Shown here piece by piece: positions 7,566 through 16,432 of a stretch of DNA of 64,000 nt. The position numbers and the translations under genes are program-made. The notes below the pieces were generated by a model, which did no database searches, was not told the origin of the DNA, and saw nothing but the letters and a program-made list of their open reading frames with translations. The stretch's first letter is position 1, and the number at the start of each line of letters is the position of its first letter. This DNA comes from Pedobacter suwonensis (GTDB taxonomy: Bacteria; Bacteroidota; Bacteroidia; Sphingobacteriales; Sphingobacteriaceae): NCBI RefSeq assembly GCF_900111825.1, contig NZ_FOJM01000001.1:452989-516988 (forward strand), written 5' to 3'.

Positions 7566-9452
7566 ATGAAATTTTGTTTAATCCTCTCCTTTAGCATACT
7601 AAGCTTTTATTGTTTTGGACAAAGTTCTCCAAATAAAAAAGCGCAGGTCTATTTTGAAAAAGCAGGTCCGTTTATTGATAAATTTGATTACTCCTCTGCT
7701 GAGCAGCTATTAAAGAATGCGGTAGAATCAGACCCGCTATTCCAGAACGCCTATATCTTACTTGCTGGTGTTTATAGAGCTCAAAAAAAATACCAGGAAG
7801 CCAGAATGGCTTACGAAAAGGCGATATTAATTAATAAAACGGTTGCTCCCGACGTAATTTATGGACTCGCAGAAACTGTATTTGCTACGCAGGATTATAT
7901 AAAAGCAAAACAACATTTTACTGAGTTTTTGGTACTGGATTCTTCATCTGAAAAAGCGAGAAGAGCAAAGAAATACCTCCTGGATTGCGATTTTGCCTAT
8001 TTGGCAATAAAGAAGCCTGTAAAGTATAACCCCATAAATTTAGGTGAAGGCGTGAATACGCCTGATGCTGAATACTTTCCTGCAATAACTGCTGATGGTG
8101 AGACATTGGTTTTTACCCGCCAGGTAAATGGTAATGAAGACTTTTGGACAGCCCAGTTTAAAAATAACGCGTGGGGCCTTGCTATACCATTATCCAACAA
8201 GATAAATACAGAAAAATATAATGAAGGTGCACAAACCATTTCTCCTGATGGAAAGTATTTGTTTTTTACCGGATGTAACCGACCTGATGGCTTAGGCAGA
8301 TGTGATATTTATGTTTCTCACCGTGAAGGAAAAGATTGGGGTGAACCCTATAATGTTGGTCAGCCCGTTAATTCGGAGTTCTGGGAATCGCAGCCGGCTA
8401 TAAGTCCTGATGGGCGTACATTGTATTTTATCAGCAACAGACCTGGCGGGTTCGGGGGGTATGATATCTGGAAAAGCACCATTACCGATGATGCAAAATG
8501 GGGACCAGCCATTAATCTGGGACCTGAGATCAACACCCCTTTTGATGAAAATACTCCTTTTCTGCATGTAGATGGTAAAACACTATATTTTTCATCAAAT
8601 GGCTGGCCAGGGTTTGGGAATAAAGATATTTATTTTAGCAGACTGGGTAATGATGGCCAATGGCAAAGGCCAGTCAATATTGGCTATCCGATCAATTCTT
8701 TTGAAGATGAAAGCGGCTTAATAGTAAGTGCTGATGGAAATTTGGGACTGTTCTCTTCAAATTTAAAAGGTGGTTACGGCATGCAGGACATTTATAGCTT
8801 TGGCATTCCAGAAACGGCCAGACCTTTAAGGGTTTCTTACGTAAAAGGAATTGTAAGAGACCGTGATACCAAAAAAACAATCGAAAGCAATGTGCAGGTA
8901 ATAGATCTGAAAACCAATAAAACTGTTTTTGATGATTACACCGATCCCGAAACCGGTCAATTTTTGGCAGTAATGCCCATAGGAAGTAACTATCTGTTTA
9001 ATGTAAATGCCGAAGGTTATTTATTTTACTCGGAAAACTTCGAACTTAAAAGTGGCGATATTAATAAACCTTACCAAATTGAAGTCTACATTGAAAAAAT
9101 AAAACAAGGCGGAAACGTAACCTTAAAAAATATTTTCTTCGACACCAATAAATTTAATCTTTTACCTGCTTCCATCCGCGAACTCGACCTGCTTATCGAC
9201 TTTTTGCATCAAAATGAACACGTACAGATTGAGATTCAAGGCCATACAGATAATGTCGGCGATGATCAGTTGAATGAAAAATTATCTTTTAATCGGGCCA
9301 ATGCTGTTTACGAATACCTGGTTAAAAACAGTATAGATTCAAAACGGCTTACTTTTAAAGGCTTTGGAGCCAGTAAACCCATTGCAGATAATAAAACTGA
9401 AGCAGGGAGAAAGATCAACAGAAGAACATCATTTGTAATTACGAAAATATAG
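7566..9452 (+). CDS. OmpA family protein with TPR, PD40 propeller and carboxypeptidase-regulatory-like domain
   Basis: A 628-residue envelope protein. A signal peptide (residues 1-19, ending CFG-Q) is followed by TPR repeats (about 25-135) and repeated PD40/WD-like strands with ISPDGKYLFF and ISPDGRTLYFISNRPGG (about 155-400). A CarboxypepD_reg-like beta-sandwich follows (about 420-500), then a C-terminal OmpA peptidoglycan-binding domain with IQGHTDNVGDD and RANAVYEYL. This architecture is typical of Bacteroidota and resembles proteins linked to outer membrane integrity and to PorE of the type IX secretion system. It stands alone here, away from other type IX genes, so a secretion role is only a possibility. 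Confidence 0.92.
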   Translation: MKFCLILSFSILSFYCFGQSSPNKKAQVYFEKAGPFIDKFDYSSAEQLLKNAVESDPLFQNAYILLAGVYRAQKKYQEARMAYEKAILINKTVAPDVIYGLAETVFATQDYIKAKQHFTEFLVLDSSSEKARRAKKYLLDCDFAYLAIKKPVKYNPINLGEGVNTPDAEYFPAITADGETLVFTRQVNGNEDFWTAQFKNNAWGLAIPLSNKINTEKYNEGAQTISPDGKYLFFTGCNRPDGLGRCDIYVSHREGKDWGEPYNVGQPVNSEFWESQPAISPDGRTLYFISNRPGGFGGYDIWKSTITDDAKWGPAINLGPEINTPFDENTPFLHVDGKTLYFSSNGWPGFGNKDIYFSRLGNDGQWQRPVNIGYPINSFEDESGLIVSADGNLGLFSSNLKGGYGMQDIYSFGIPETARPLRVSYVKGIVRDRDTKKTIESNVQVIDLKTNKTVFDDYTDPETGQFLAVMPIGSNYLFNVNAEGYLFYSENFELKSGDINKPYQIEVYIEKIKQGGNVTLKNIFFDTNKFNLLPASIRELDLLIDFLHQNEHVQIEIQGHTDNVGDDQLNEKLSFNRANAVYEYLVKNSIDSKRLTFKGFGASKPIADNKTEAGRKINRRTSFVITKI

Positions 9453-9599
9453 CGTACTGTAAAAGGCTATTAAATTAAATGCAGGTGACCAGTAAGTAAA
9501 CCGGTGTGAAAATATTCAAAGTGCAGCAGTTGCAAGGAACTTTAAAAATGGGCTTAATTTCAAAAAACAAAAAGAAGTAATAAAATTTAATCATTAAAT

Positions 9600-10016
9600 A
9601 TGTCTCAAAACTACGAAAACCATAAAAGATTTTATCCGCCGTTCCATTTCTTCGCGGTACCGCTAACAGTTATAGGACTGTGTTTTTCCATATATTCCTG
9701 TATTGCCATCCCTAATATCATTACGGGCTTGTTGGTACTTGCATTTTTCCTGATTGCGATTATAGCCGTAATGGCCAGGATGTTTGCACTTAAAGCCCAG
9801 GACAGAGCAGCAAGGGCTGAAGAGAATCTGCGTTATTATATGCTGGCCGGCAGTGCACTTCCAAATGAACTAAGCATCAGCCAGATCCTCGCTTTACGTT
9901 TTGCAGGAGATGAAGAATTTTTACCTTTGGTTGATCAAGCTGTGAACAATAAATTATCTCCAACTGAGATCAAAAAAAGCATAAAAAACTGGCGGGGTGA
10001 TTTTCACCGGATATAA
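9600..10016 (+). CDS. DUF6526 family membrane protein
   Basis: 138 residues with two adjacent hydrophobic helices (about 15-37 and 40-60) and a charged cytoplasmic half (KAQDRAARAEENLRYYML). I match it to the Bacteroidota family DUF6526 by the N-terminal NYENHKRFYPPFHF pattern. Function unknown. No partner gene is evident: it lies between the OmpA-type gene and the YceH-like gene with about 150-200 bases of spacer on each side. Confidence 0.75.
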   Translation: MSQNYENHKRFYPPFHFFAVPLTVIGLCFSIYSCIAIPNIITGLLVLAFFLIAIIAVMARMFALKAQDRAARAEENLRYYMLAGSALPNELSISQILALRFAGDEEFLPLVDQAVNNKLSPTEIKKSIKNWRGDFHRI

Positions 10017-10224
10017 TTACCCACCTGCGATCATTAACTACCGAAACTTCGCTTCTGATACCTTCGATATCTGATAAAAACTGCTTTTGGATTAGCTTAC
10101 TGAAATCTTATTTCAATAGGTGATTTTACTCCTCTACATCAACATTTTTTACCATTAAAAGCATGGCAAACAGCTTCTTACAAAATAATTTTCAAAATGT
10201 TCCGCCAATTGATACTTTTATAAT

Positions 10225-10869
10225 ATGGATAATGTAAAACCCCTACCCGATTTATCAGCAGAAGAACAACGAGTTTTAGGCGCCCTAATAGAAAAAAGCC
10301 GCACAACACCTGATTATTACCCAATGACATTGAATAGTTTAACTGCAGCGTGCAACCAAAAAAGTTCAAGAAATCCGGTAGTAAATTACGATGAGGAAAC
10401 CGTAACCTTAACATTAAACCAACTTAAAATTAAAGGTTTAATCGCTACAGCTACAGGCGGATCAAGCCGGGCAACTAAATACAAACATAATTTAGCAATC
10501 GTTTATCCGCTATTGCCTTCAGAGTTAGCAATAATCTGCCTTTTGCTGCTACGCGGCCCTTTAACGCCCGGGGAAATTAACAGCAATTCAGGAAGGTTAT
10601 ATGAATTTGAAAGTATAGAAGAGGTTTTAGAACAACTCCAAAAACTATCGAATGATGAACCTGCCTTTGTAAAACAATTGACAAAGAAAGCAGGTCAGAA
10701 AGAGGCCCGTTTTATCCATCTTTTAGGCGAACAGGCTGAAATCACCGTCGAAACTGAAACATTTACAGCACCACAAATCGATACCACTGCATTGGAAAAT
10801 CGCATTGAAAAGCTGGAGTTGGAAGTGGAAGAACTTAAAGAACTGGTAAATTTGTTGATGGACAAGTAG
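10225..10869 (+). CDS. YceH family protein (DUF480)
   Basis: A 214-residue member of the DUF480/YceH family: two winged-helix domains followed by a C-terminal coiled coil (LENRIEKLELEVEELKELVNLL). The family opening LSAEEQRVLGALIEKSRTTPDYYP is recognisable around residues 10-33, with NQKSSRNPVV in the first winged helix. The molecular role is not established; a DNA- or RNA-binding function is inferred from the fold. Full length. It stands alone on the plus strand, converging with fabF, whose terminator hairpin sits in the 180-base gap. Confidence 0.9.
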   Translation: MDNVKPLPDLSAEEQRVLGALIEKSRTTPDYYPMTLNSLTAACNQKSSRNPVVNYDEETVTLTLNQLKIKGLIATATGGSSRATKYKHNLAIVYPLLPSELAIICLLLLRGPLTPGEINSNSGRLYEFESIEEVLEQLQKLSNDEPAFVKQLTKKAGQKEARFIHLLGEQAEITVETETFTAPQIDTTALENRIEKLELEVEELKELVNLLMDK

Positions 10870-11002
10870 ATTAGCCTGTTCATTTGCATTAGTTTAATGG
10901 TTTTCGACCATTAGCTTTAACTAAAGTGCTTGCAGATCTTCGCGTAATCGAAGAACCTAAAAATTAATTTTCCGTGCTTCTATATTTCTTTGGCAAAAAT
11001 TA

Positions 11003-11025
11003 GGTCTTAGCGAGACGCTAAGACC
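11003..11025 (-). terminator. intrinsic terminator of the fabF-type gene
   Basis: GGTCTTAGCG-AGA-CGCTAAGACC is a perfect ten-base-pair stem with a three-base loop, 24 bases past the stop. On the minus strand it is followed by TAATTTTTG. On the plus strand a T7 tract begins about 10 bases after it, so it may also serve the YceH gene. Confidence 0.8.
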
Positions 11026-11048
11026 AGCATCAGATTTTTTTGAGACAA

Positions 11049-12299
11049 TTAAGCTTCGTACTTTTTAAAAATAGTACTCGCCGTGTGACCACCGAAACCA
11101 AAAGTATTGTTTAATACATAATTGATTTCCTTTTTAATCGGCTCACCCAAAACAATATTTAATCCCTTTGGAATATTTTCGTCCAGATTTTTGGTATTAA
11201 TGGTAGGTGGAATGATATTATCTCTGATCGCAAGGATACTGATTACACTTTCAATTGCACCTGCCGCCCCCAATAAATGCCCGGTCATCGATTTGGTAGC
11301 CCCAATAATTACGGGCAAACCATTAAAAACAGTATGAATACCCTGCAACTCACTTAAATCACCTAATCCGGTTGAAGTAGCGTGTGCATTAATATAATCA
11401 ATTTTATCCGCAGCTATTCCGGCATCTTTCAATGCTTTCGTCATACCTAAGGCCGCACCAATCCCATCGGGAGGTGTTCCGGTAAGGTGATAGGCATCTG
11501 CAGCCATTCCACCACCAACAATTTCCGCATAAATATTTGCGCCGCGCGCTAAAGCATGTTCCAACTCTTCCAAAACCAAAGCACCTGCGCCTTCGCTCAT
11601 CACAAAACCATCCCTATCTTTATCAAAAGGTCTAGATGCACCCTTAGGATCATCGTTGTTTTTTGATAAAGCCTGAGCGGCATTAAATCCGCCGACAGAT
11701 GACTTTGTTAGCGCTGCTTCTGAACCGCCTGCTATCATGATGTTTGCTTTGCCTAAACGGATGGTATCAAAAGCATTTACGATTGCCGTATTGGACGACG
11801 CACAGGCCGAAACCGTACAGTAATTTGGCCCACGCAACTTATGACGGATGGAAATGGCACCGGCAGCAATATCAACAATCATTTTTGGAATAAAATAAGG
11901 GTTAAATCTCGGCGTTCCGTCGCCGGCATGAAACTCTTCCAACTGTGCTTCGAAAGTGCCAATACCACCATTTCCAGTTGCCCAGATAACGCCGACTTCT
12001 GCCAATTCCACATCATTCATTGTTGTGAAATTCAATTCTGCATCTTTTATCGCCTGATCGCTCGAAGCAATAGCATACTGCGTAAAAAAGTCGTATTTTT
12101 TTATTTCCTTTTTCTCCAGGTATTCTTCCGGATTAAAATCTTTTACTTCACCTGCAAACTGCGTTTTAAATTTACCGGAATCAAATTTGGTAATGGGTCC
12201 AATTCCACTTTTTCCGGCCAATATCTGTTGCCAAAACTGTTCAACCGTATTACCAAGAGGGGTTATCGCACCTAAACCAGTTACTACTACTCTTTTCAT
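11049..12299 (-). CDS. fabF: beta-ketoacyl-ACP synthase II (FabF type)
   Basis: Condensing enzyme elongating acyl-ACP with malonyl-ACP. 416 residues. The thiolase-fold triad is complete: the nucleophile Cys in TVSACASSNT, the His in INAHATSTGLGD (usually NAHGTST, so one Gly is Ala), and the His in TKSMTGHLLGAAGA. The C-terminal FGFGGHTAS loop is present. No acpP, rnc or other fab gene adjoins it, unlike the usual primary fabF locus, so it may be an additional paralogue with a narrower role. It is monocistronic, with a strong terminator at 11003-11025. Confidence 0.93.
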   Translation of the reverse strand: MKRVVVTGLGAITPLGNTVEQFWQQILAGKSGIGPITKFDSGKFKTQFAGEVKDFNPEEYLEKKEIKKYDFFTQYAIASSDQAIKDAELNFTTMNDVELAEVGVIWATGNGGIGTFEAQLEEFHAGDGTPRFNPYFIPKMIVDIAAGAISIRHKLRGPNYCTVSACASSNTAIVNAFDTIRLGKANIMIAGGSEAALTKSSVGGFNAAQALSKNNDDPKGASRPFDKDRDGFVMSEGAGALVLEELEHALARGANIYAEIVGGGMAADAYHLTGTPPDGIGAALGMTKALKDAGIAADKIDYINAHATSTGLGDLSELQGIHTVFNGLPVIIGATKSMTGHLLGAAGAIESVISILAIRDNIIPPTINTKNLDENIPKGLNIVLGEPIKKEINYVLNNTFGFGGHTASTIFKKYEA

Positions 12300-12516
12300 T
12301 TTTAATATTTTTTAGTCAATTCCCTTGGATAAATCAACTGTTAATTATCCAAGAGATATTTAATATAGCTGGAAGAGCTAAACACAACCTATCGTTTTAT
12401 TAAAGTTGATGTAAACCCAGGATTTACACTTAATGCCGCGAAAGTAACAATTCCAACATGGAAATCTGTCATCTAAATGGAAACAACAAGTTCTTTTGTT
12501 TTTCAACTATATCATT

Positions 12517-13287
12517 TTAGTGCTCAACAGCATCTATCCAGGCTTTTCGATTGGCGTTCATTACGTTTAAAGCATCAACTGGCGACTGTCTGAACAATTC
12601 GTAAATCTTGGCGGTATCACCTACCCTGATTTCAAACTCATCATTGGCTAAAGCCGCCAGGAGCTCATCGGCCACAACTGATGGTTTAATTCCATTATGG
12701 CCACCGATTTCTTTAGAAAATTCAGTATCAACCAATGGAGGCATTAATTCAAAAACCTTAACAGCAGTTTCTTCCAGACTCAATCTTAACGATGTGCTGT
12801 ATGAGTGTAATGCTGCCTTACTAGCTGCGTAAGTAGGCAATGTAATACCTGGAACATAAGCTACTATAGATGAAACGTTTACGATAGCTGATGTTTCCTG
12901 TTGTTTTAACACAGGCAATAACTTTTGATTAATCCTGACGATAGACAGGTAATTGGTCAGCATTTCATCTGCTGCATTTGTAAATGCATCATGGTTTGGA
13001 TCGGCTAAATTATAAAGCAATGCTCTTCCAGCGTTGTTGATCACCATGTTTAATTCAGGAAACTCTGATTTAATTTTCTCTACCAAAAGATCTACATCAT
13101 CAGCCTTACTCACGTCAGACACCACAGCGGTTACATTAGGTAATGATGCAGCTGCTGCATTTAGCCTTTCCTCGTTCCTACCTGTAATAATTACGTGGTT
13201 ATCCAAAGCGGTTAACTGTTTTGCGATTTCTAAACCGATACCAGCTGTTCCGCCGATCAATAAAACGGTATTTTTTGAAGTTTTCAT
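12517..13287 (-). CDS. short-chain dehydrogenase, TetR-regulated
   Basis: Classical SDR oxidoreductase, 256 residues, with Rossmann motif GGTAGIG (12-18), NNAG (about 86-89), a catalytic Ser in VNVSSIV and YAASK (catalytic Tyr and Lys). DltE/YdfG-like subgroup; the substrate is unknown. It lies 84 bases downstream of the TetR gene in the same direction. The gap contains a perfect 14-base palindrome (13339-13352) matching the site at the regulator's own promoter, so expression is very likely repressed by that TetR protein until an inducer, perhaps a reactive carbonyl, appears. Confidence 0.9.
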   Translation of the reverse strand: MKTSKNTVLLIGGTAGIGLEIAKQLTALDNHVIITGRNEERLNAAAASLPNVTAVVSDVSKADDVDLLVEKIKSEFPELNMVINNAGRALLYNLADPNHDAFTNAADEMLTNYLSIVRINQKLLPVLKQQETSAIVNVSSIVAYVPGITLPTYAASKAALHSYSTSLRLSLEETAVKVFELMPPLVDTEFSKEIGGHNGIKPSVVADELLAALANDEFEIRVGDTAKIYELFRQSPVDALNVMNANRKAWIDAVEH

Positions 13288-13338
13288 TTTTTATATTATT
13301 TAAATTTTAAGATTAACAATCGCTATCTAACCTGATAA

Positions 13339-13352
13339 ATACCGATCGGTAT
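13339..13352. promoter_or_regulatory. TetR operator upstream of the SDR gene
   Basis: ATACCGATCGGTAT, a perfect palindrome, lies between the TetR gene stop and the SDR start (52 bases upstream of the ATG). It shares the core ACCRATYGGT with the site at 13983-14000, consistent with one regulator binding both. Confidence 0.75.
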
Positions 13353-13370
13353 ATTTTAGCTCAAAAATTT

Positions 13371-13958
13371 TTAGCCGAGGCTATTGACGTATTTTTTTAA
13401 TGAATCCATGATTAAATTCCAATATGCAGGTTTCGCAGTCAATCTGGAGATCATAATTCCTCCCTCTATCATGGCAATAATGGTAAGTGCAATCTGCTCC
13501 GGATTGTGGTCTGTGTTAATTTCTTTGGAAGCAATACCAGCTTCAACCAGCTGCATAATCCTGTTCTTCCAACCAGACACCGCTTTCAGCGCCCGTGCCT
13601 TCAATTCAGGGTGGGTGTCATCCGCATCAATGGCCGTATTTAAAATCGGACACCCCCCTTCTGCTACCACACCGCTAAGAAGATGTTGGTAAATATTAAC
13701 GTAAACCAATAATTTACCCTTTACCTCTTTTTGTCTGTTTATTTCCTTTTCTACTCTGGAAACAATATTATGTAGGTTATAATCGAAAGCAGCTAATGCT
13801 ACTTCATCTTTATTGGAAAAGTTGCCATAAATACTGCCTTTGGTTAAACCTGTAGCGGCAGTAATATCATTTAAAGAAGTACCTGCATAACCCTTCATAT
13901 TGAAAATGGGTGCTGTTTTCTCTAAGATAAAATTTCTTGTCTTCTCTGCCTTGGTCAT
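13371..13958 (-). CDS. TetR/AcrR family transcriptional regulator
   Basis: 196 residues from the ATG at 13958 (MTKAEKTRNFILEKTAP). The N-terminal helix-turn-helix is well formed: GYAGTSLNDITAATGLTKGSIYGNFSNKDEVA, within about residues 21-53. The C-terminal ligand domain resembles that of YcdC/AcrR relatives and contains GGCPILNTAIDADD. The longer frame to 14009 would run through the -7 element and operator, so it is rejected. Operators at 13983-14000 and 13339-13352 predict autorepression and control of the downstream SDR gene. Inducer unknown. Confidence 0.92.
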   Translation of the reverse strand: MTKAEKTRNFILEKTAPIFNMKGYAGTSLNDITAATGLTKGSIYGNFSNKDEVALAAFDYNLHNIVSRVEKEINRQKEVKGKLLVYVNIYQHLLSGVVAEGGCPILNTAIDADDTHPELKARALKAVSGWKNRIMQLVEAGIASKEINTDHNPEQIALTIIAMIEGGIMISRLTAKPAYWNLIMDSLKKYVNSLG

Positions 13959-13977
13959 ACGCTTTAAATTGCCGATA

Positions 13978-14010
13978 CAAATATATACCAATCGGTATAT
14001 TAATGACAAA
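13978..14010 (-). promoter_or_regulatory. TetR gene promoter with overlapping operator
   Basis: Read on the minus strand: TTTG at 14010-14007, 21 bases, then TATATTTG at 13985-13978, a good Bacteroidota promoter. The near-perfect palindrome ATATACCAATCGGTATAT (13983-14000) lies between the two elements and touches the -7 box, so a bound repressor would block sigma contact. Confidence 0.75.
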
Positions 14011-14070
14011 TATTTTTATCATAGCAATCTCCTTTTAATTTTTCAGAAGCTTTCCTTCAGTTTTCATTAA

Positions 14071-14100
14071 TTTGCTTTAAGTTTGAATTTTGTAACTTTG
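14071..14100 (+). promoter_or_regulatory. promoter of the AraC-type gene
   Basis: TTTG at 14071-14074, 18 bases, TAACTTTG at 14093-14100. The start codon at 14105 follows after four bases, so the transcript should be leaderless. Confidence 0.7.
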
Positions 14101-14104
14101 ACTT

Positions 14105-15016
14105 ATGAACAAGCCAGAAACCATTGAAGATTTTTACCAAAACAAATTCAAGTTCCTACCCGATAACCTCCAGAATGGCGTAGGCCATTTTAACGTTTTC
14201 AAACTGGAAGATTGTTTAAGGGATGATCACAAACCAATGAGTTACAACCGCAGGGATTATTACAAAATCTGCCTGACGCGTGGCCATAACGTTTACCACT
14301 ATGCGGACAGGAGTATTGAGATTAATGGTACGGCTTTAATCTTTTTTAATCCGCTCGTACCTTATACCTGGGAACTGGGCAGTGGCAAGCAAAATGAGGT
14401 AACGGGTTATTTTTGCATTTTTACGGAAGCCTTTTTTACCGAAAAGATTCGTGGAAACATTGGCGATCTACCTATGTTTACCCATGGAGGAAAACCAGCA
14501 TATATTTTAAATGAACAGCAAGACAGGCATATCGAAGCTATTTTTGCTAAAATGTTTGAAGAAATCAATTCAGATTATGTTTACAAATATGATCTACTTC
14601 GCAATTACATTACAGAAATTACTCATTTCGCTTTGAAAACCGAGCCTTCCGAAAATTTATTCAAGCATACGGATGCCAATGCCAGGATTACTGCTGTTTT
14701 TACGGAGTTATTAGAGCGGCAGTTTCCCATTGAAACCACTACCCAAAGGTTTACCATGCGCTCCGCAAAAGACTATGCATCACAACTTTCGGTACATGTA
14801 AACCATTTAAACCGTGCGATAAAGGAAACTACGGGTAAAACCACCACCCACTACATTACAGAGCGTTTATTGAGAGAAGCTAAAGCTTTATTAAAACATA
14901 CAGACTGGAATATCTCAGAAATTGGTTATTGCCTGGGATTTGAAGAACCTACCCATTTCAACAATTTTTTTAAAAAATTAACCAACCATACCCCAACTTC
15001 TTACCGGATTGTTTGA
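14105..15016 (+). CDS. AraC family transcriptional regulator
   Basis: 303 residues with an N-terminal cupin-like sensor domain (about 20-160; DRSIEINGTALIFFNP is typical) and a C-terminal double helix-turn-helix (about 215-300). The HTH region contains YASQLSVHVNHLNRAIKE and WNISEIGYCLGFEEPTHFNNFFKK, the AraC signature, ending TPTSYR. It lies 82 bases upstream of the first of two paralogous SDR genes, which it probably activates. It is divergent from the TetR gene and has its own consensus promoter. The effector is unknown. Confidence 0.93.
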   Translation: MNKPETIEDFYQNKFKFLPDNLQNGVGHFNVFKLEDCLRDDHKPMSYNRRDYYKICLTRGHNVYHYADRSIEINGTALIFFNPLVPYTWELGSGKQNEVTGYFCIFTEAFFTEKIRGNIGDLPMFTHGGKPAYILNEQQDRHIEAIFAKMFEEINSDYVYKYDLLRNYITEITHFALKTEPSENLFKHTDANARITAVFTELLERQFPIETTTQRFTMRSAKDYASQLSVHVNHLNRAIKETTGKTTTHYITERLLREAKALLKHTDWNISEIGYCLGFEEPTHFNNFFKKLTNHTPTSYRIV

Positions 15017-15068
15017 ATTTCGTAATAATCAGTTTGATTAACGTAACAGCTTAAATTCATTTGCATCG

Positions 15069-15076
15069 TAATTTTG
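15069..15076 (+). promoter_or_regulatory. -7 element upstream of the first AraC-linked SDR
   Basis: TAATTTTG matches TAnnTTTG, 22 bases before the start codon at 15099. No TTTG stands at the right -33 spacing, which fits a promoter that needs an activator such as the adjacent AraC protein. Confidence 0.5.
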
Positions 15077-15098
15077 TCTTAACAAAAAAGATAAAACT

Positions 15099-15938
15099 AT
15101 GGGCATGAAAAAAGTTTGGTTTATTACCGGAGCCTCAAAGGGCCTGGGATTAAGTTTAGTTCATCAACTATTGAAAGCTGGCCAATCCGTTGCGGCCACT
15201 TCACGAAATATAAATGAACTTAAAAAAGCAGTAAATAACAATACGGAAAAATTTCTTCCACTGGCCGTTAATCTGGCCGATGAAAAAAGTGTGGAGGATG
15301 CGATACAAGCAACGATTGCAAAATTTGAAAGAGTTGATGTGGTGATCAATAATGCTGGTTATGGAATTGGGGGCAGCATAGAGGAACTGACTGATGCGGA
15401 AACAAGAAACAGTTTTGACGTAAATGTTTTCGGAACAATAAATGTCATCAGAGCCGTTTCACCTCATTTAAGAGCTCAACGGGCTGGCCACATCATCAAT
15501 ATCGCATCAATTGCAGGCATTGCCGGCGCAACTGGCTGGGCGGTATATTCAGCAGCAAAAGCGGCAGTGATTGCGTTGTCTGAGGTTTCGGCAGACGACC
15601 TTAAGGAATTCGGGGTAAAGGTGACCGTGGTTGCTCCTGGTGCATTCAGAACAAGTTTTTTAACCCCCGATTCATTGATTTTGGCAACCAATCCAATTGC
15701 CGAATATGAAGAAGTGCGGGCAATACACCAAAAATATCTTAAAATGGACGGTCAGCAGATCGGCGACCCTGAAAAGGCCGCAGCAGCCATGATCTCATTG
15801 GCCAGTATGCCCAATCCACCTGTTCATTTACTCCTGGGAAAAGATGCTTTTCAAAGAGCCAACAGCAAAATTGACGCATTAACAAAAGAGTTTAACGACT
15901 GGAAAGCCATTACGATTTCTACAGATCTCGACAATTAA
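15099..15938 (+). CDS. short-chain dehydrogenase (AraC-linked, copy 1)
   Basis: 279 residues, classical SDR: TGASKGLG at the N-terminus for NAD(P), NNAGYG, catalytic Ser in NIASIAG and YSAAK (Tyr and Lys). An ATG lies at 15099 and a second two codons on; either is possible. The protein is clearly paralogous to the SDR at 16433 (same KVWF.TGASKGLGL opening and FLPLAVNL segment), pointing to a tandem duplication later separated by repeat-rich DNA. In Bacteroidota such AraC-SDR pairs are common but the substrates are not known. Confidence 0.92.
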   Translation: MGMKKVWFITGASKGLGLSLVHQLLKAGQSVAATSRNINELKKAVNNNTEKFLPLAVNLADEKSVEDAIQATIAKFERVDVVINNAGYGIGGSIEELTDAETRNSFDVNVFGTINVIRAVSPHLRAQRAGHIINIASIAGIAGATGWAVYSAAKAAVIALSEVSADDLKEFGVKVTVVAPGAFRTSFLTPDSLILATNPIAEYEEVRAIHQKYLKMDGQQIGDPEKAAAAMISLASMPNPPVHLLLGKDAFQRANSKIDALTKEFNDWKAITISTDLDN

Positions 15939-16005
15939 TCAAATGTTAATGGCGAATTAGCAATTCAAAAAGAGGCTGTATGATAACAAAATTTCTCTAG
16001 AATTT

Positions 16006-16074
16006 GTCACGTTGAGCCTGTCGAAATGCCTTAAAAAATCTTACGGATGGTCATTCGACAGGCTACCATTGACG
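16006..16074. repeat. dispersed palindromic element
   Basis: 'gtcacgttgagcctgtcga' opens the element and 'cgacaggctaccattgac' closes it. The arms are inverted copies with minor mismatch. The GAGCCTGTCGAA core recurs at 17319-17389. It lies downstream of the first SDR gene. Confidence 0.75.
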
Positions 16075-16205
16075 TTATTTTATAATTGATTATTAATGAG
16101 CAGATTGTAGCATCATGCATTTCCGTATAGCTAGGCCATAGCACCGTATTACCGTTCTACTTAAAACCGGCCTAATAAATTTTTCGGACTGCACTGTTCT
16201 AGCCA

Positions 16206-16315
16206 TAACACTGCCTTTGAAAGAAAAATTTTCAGCCGGCATTTTTTGTTACTTTTTGATGCCAAAAAGTAAGAGCCCTTCGGTGGCGGCGAGCCGAGGC
16301 AAGACTGGGCTGTAT
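16206..16315. repeat. dispersed element with TTACTTTTTG dyad
   Basis: The centre is TTACTTTTTG-ATGC-CAAAAAGTAA at 16249-16272, a perfect ten-base stem with a four-base loop. It is flanked on the left by 'gaaaaattttcagccggc' and on the right by a GC-rich 'cttcggtggcggcgagccg'. Such units recur in Sphingobacteriaceae spacers as I recall them; this is not checked here. Confidence 0.6.
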
Positions 16316-16432
16316 GACAAAGGAAATCTGTTACGTCATTTATACTGATTTTTATACAATAAATTATCCCTCAGGATGACAATGTTATCATAATAAAACC
16401 CAATTAATTTATTTCATTCTAAAAACAATATC

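Larger units (their letters stand above)
15939..16432. other. repeat-rich spacer between paralogous SDR genes
   Basis: No gene. It contains a dispersed palindrome at 16006-16074 and a second element at 16206-16315, both listed separately. Between them is AT-rich sequence without coding character. Confidence 0.7.

Noticed and set aside
11841-12275. 144-codon plus-strand ORF opposite the fabF-type gene
   Set aside because: Antisense shadow: low-complexity, Cys/Phe-rich translation, while the minus strand has complete FabF motifs.
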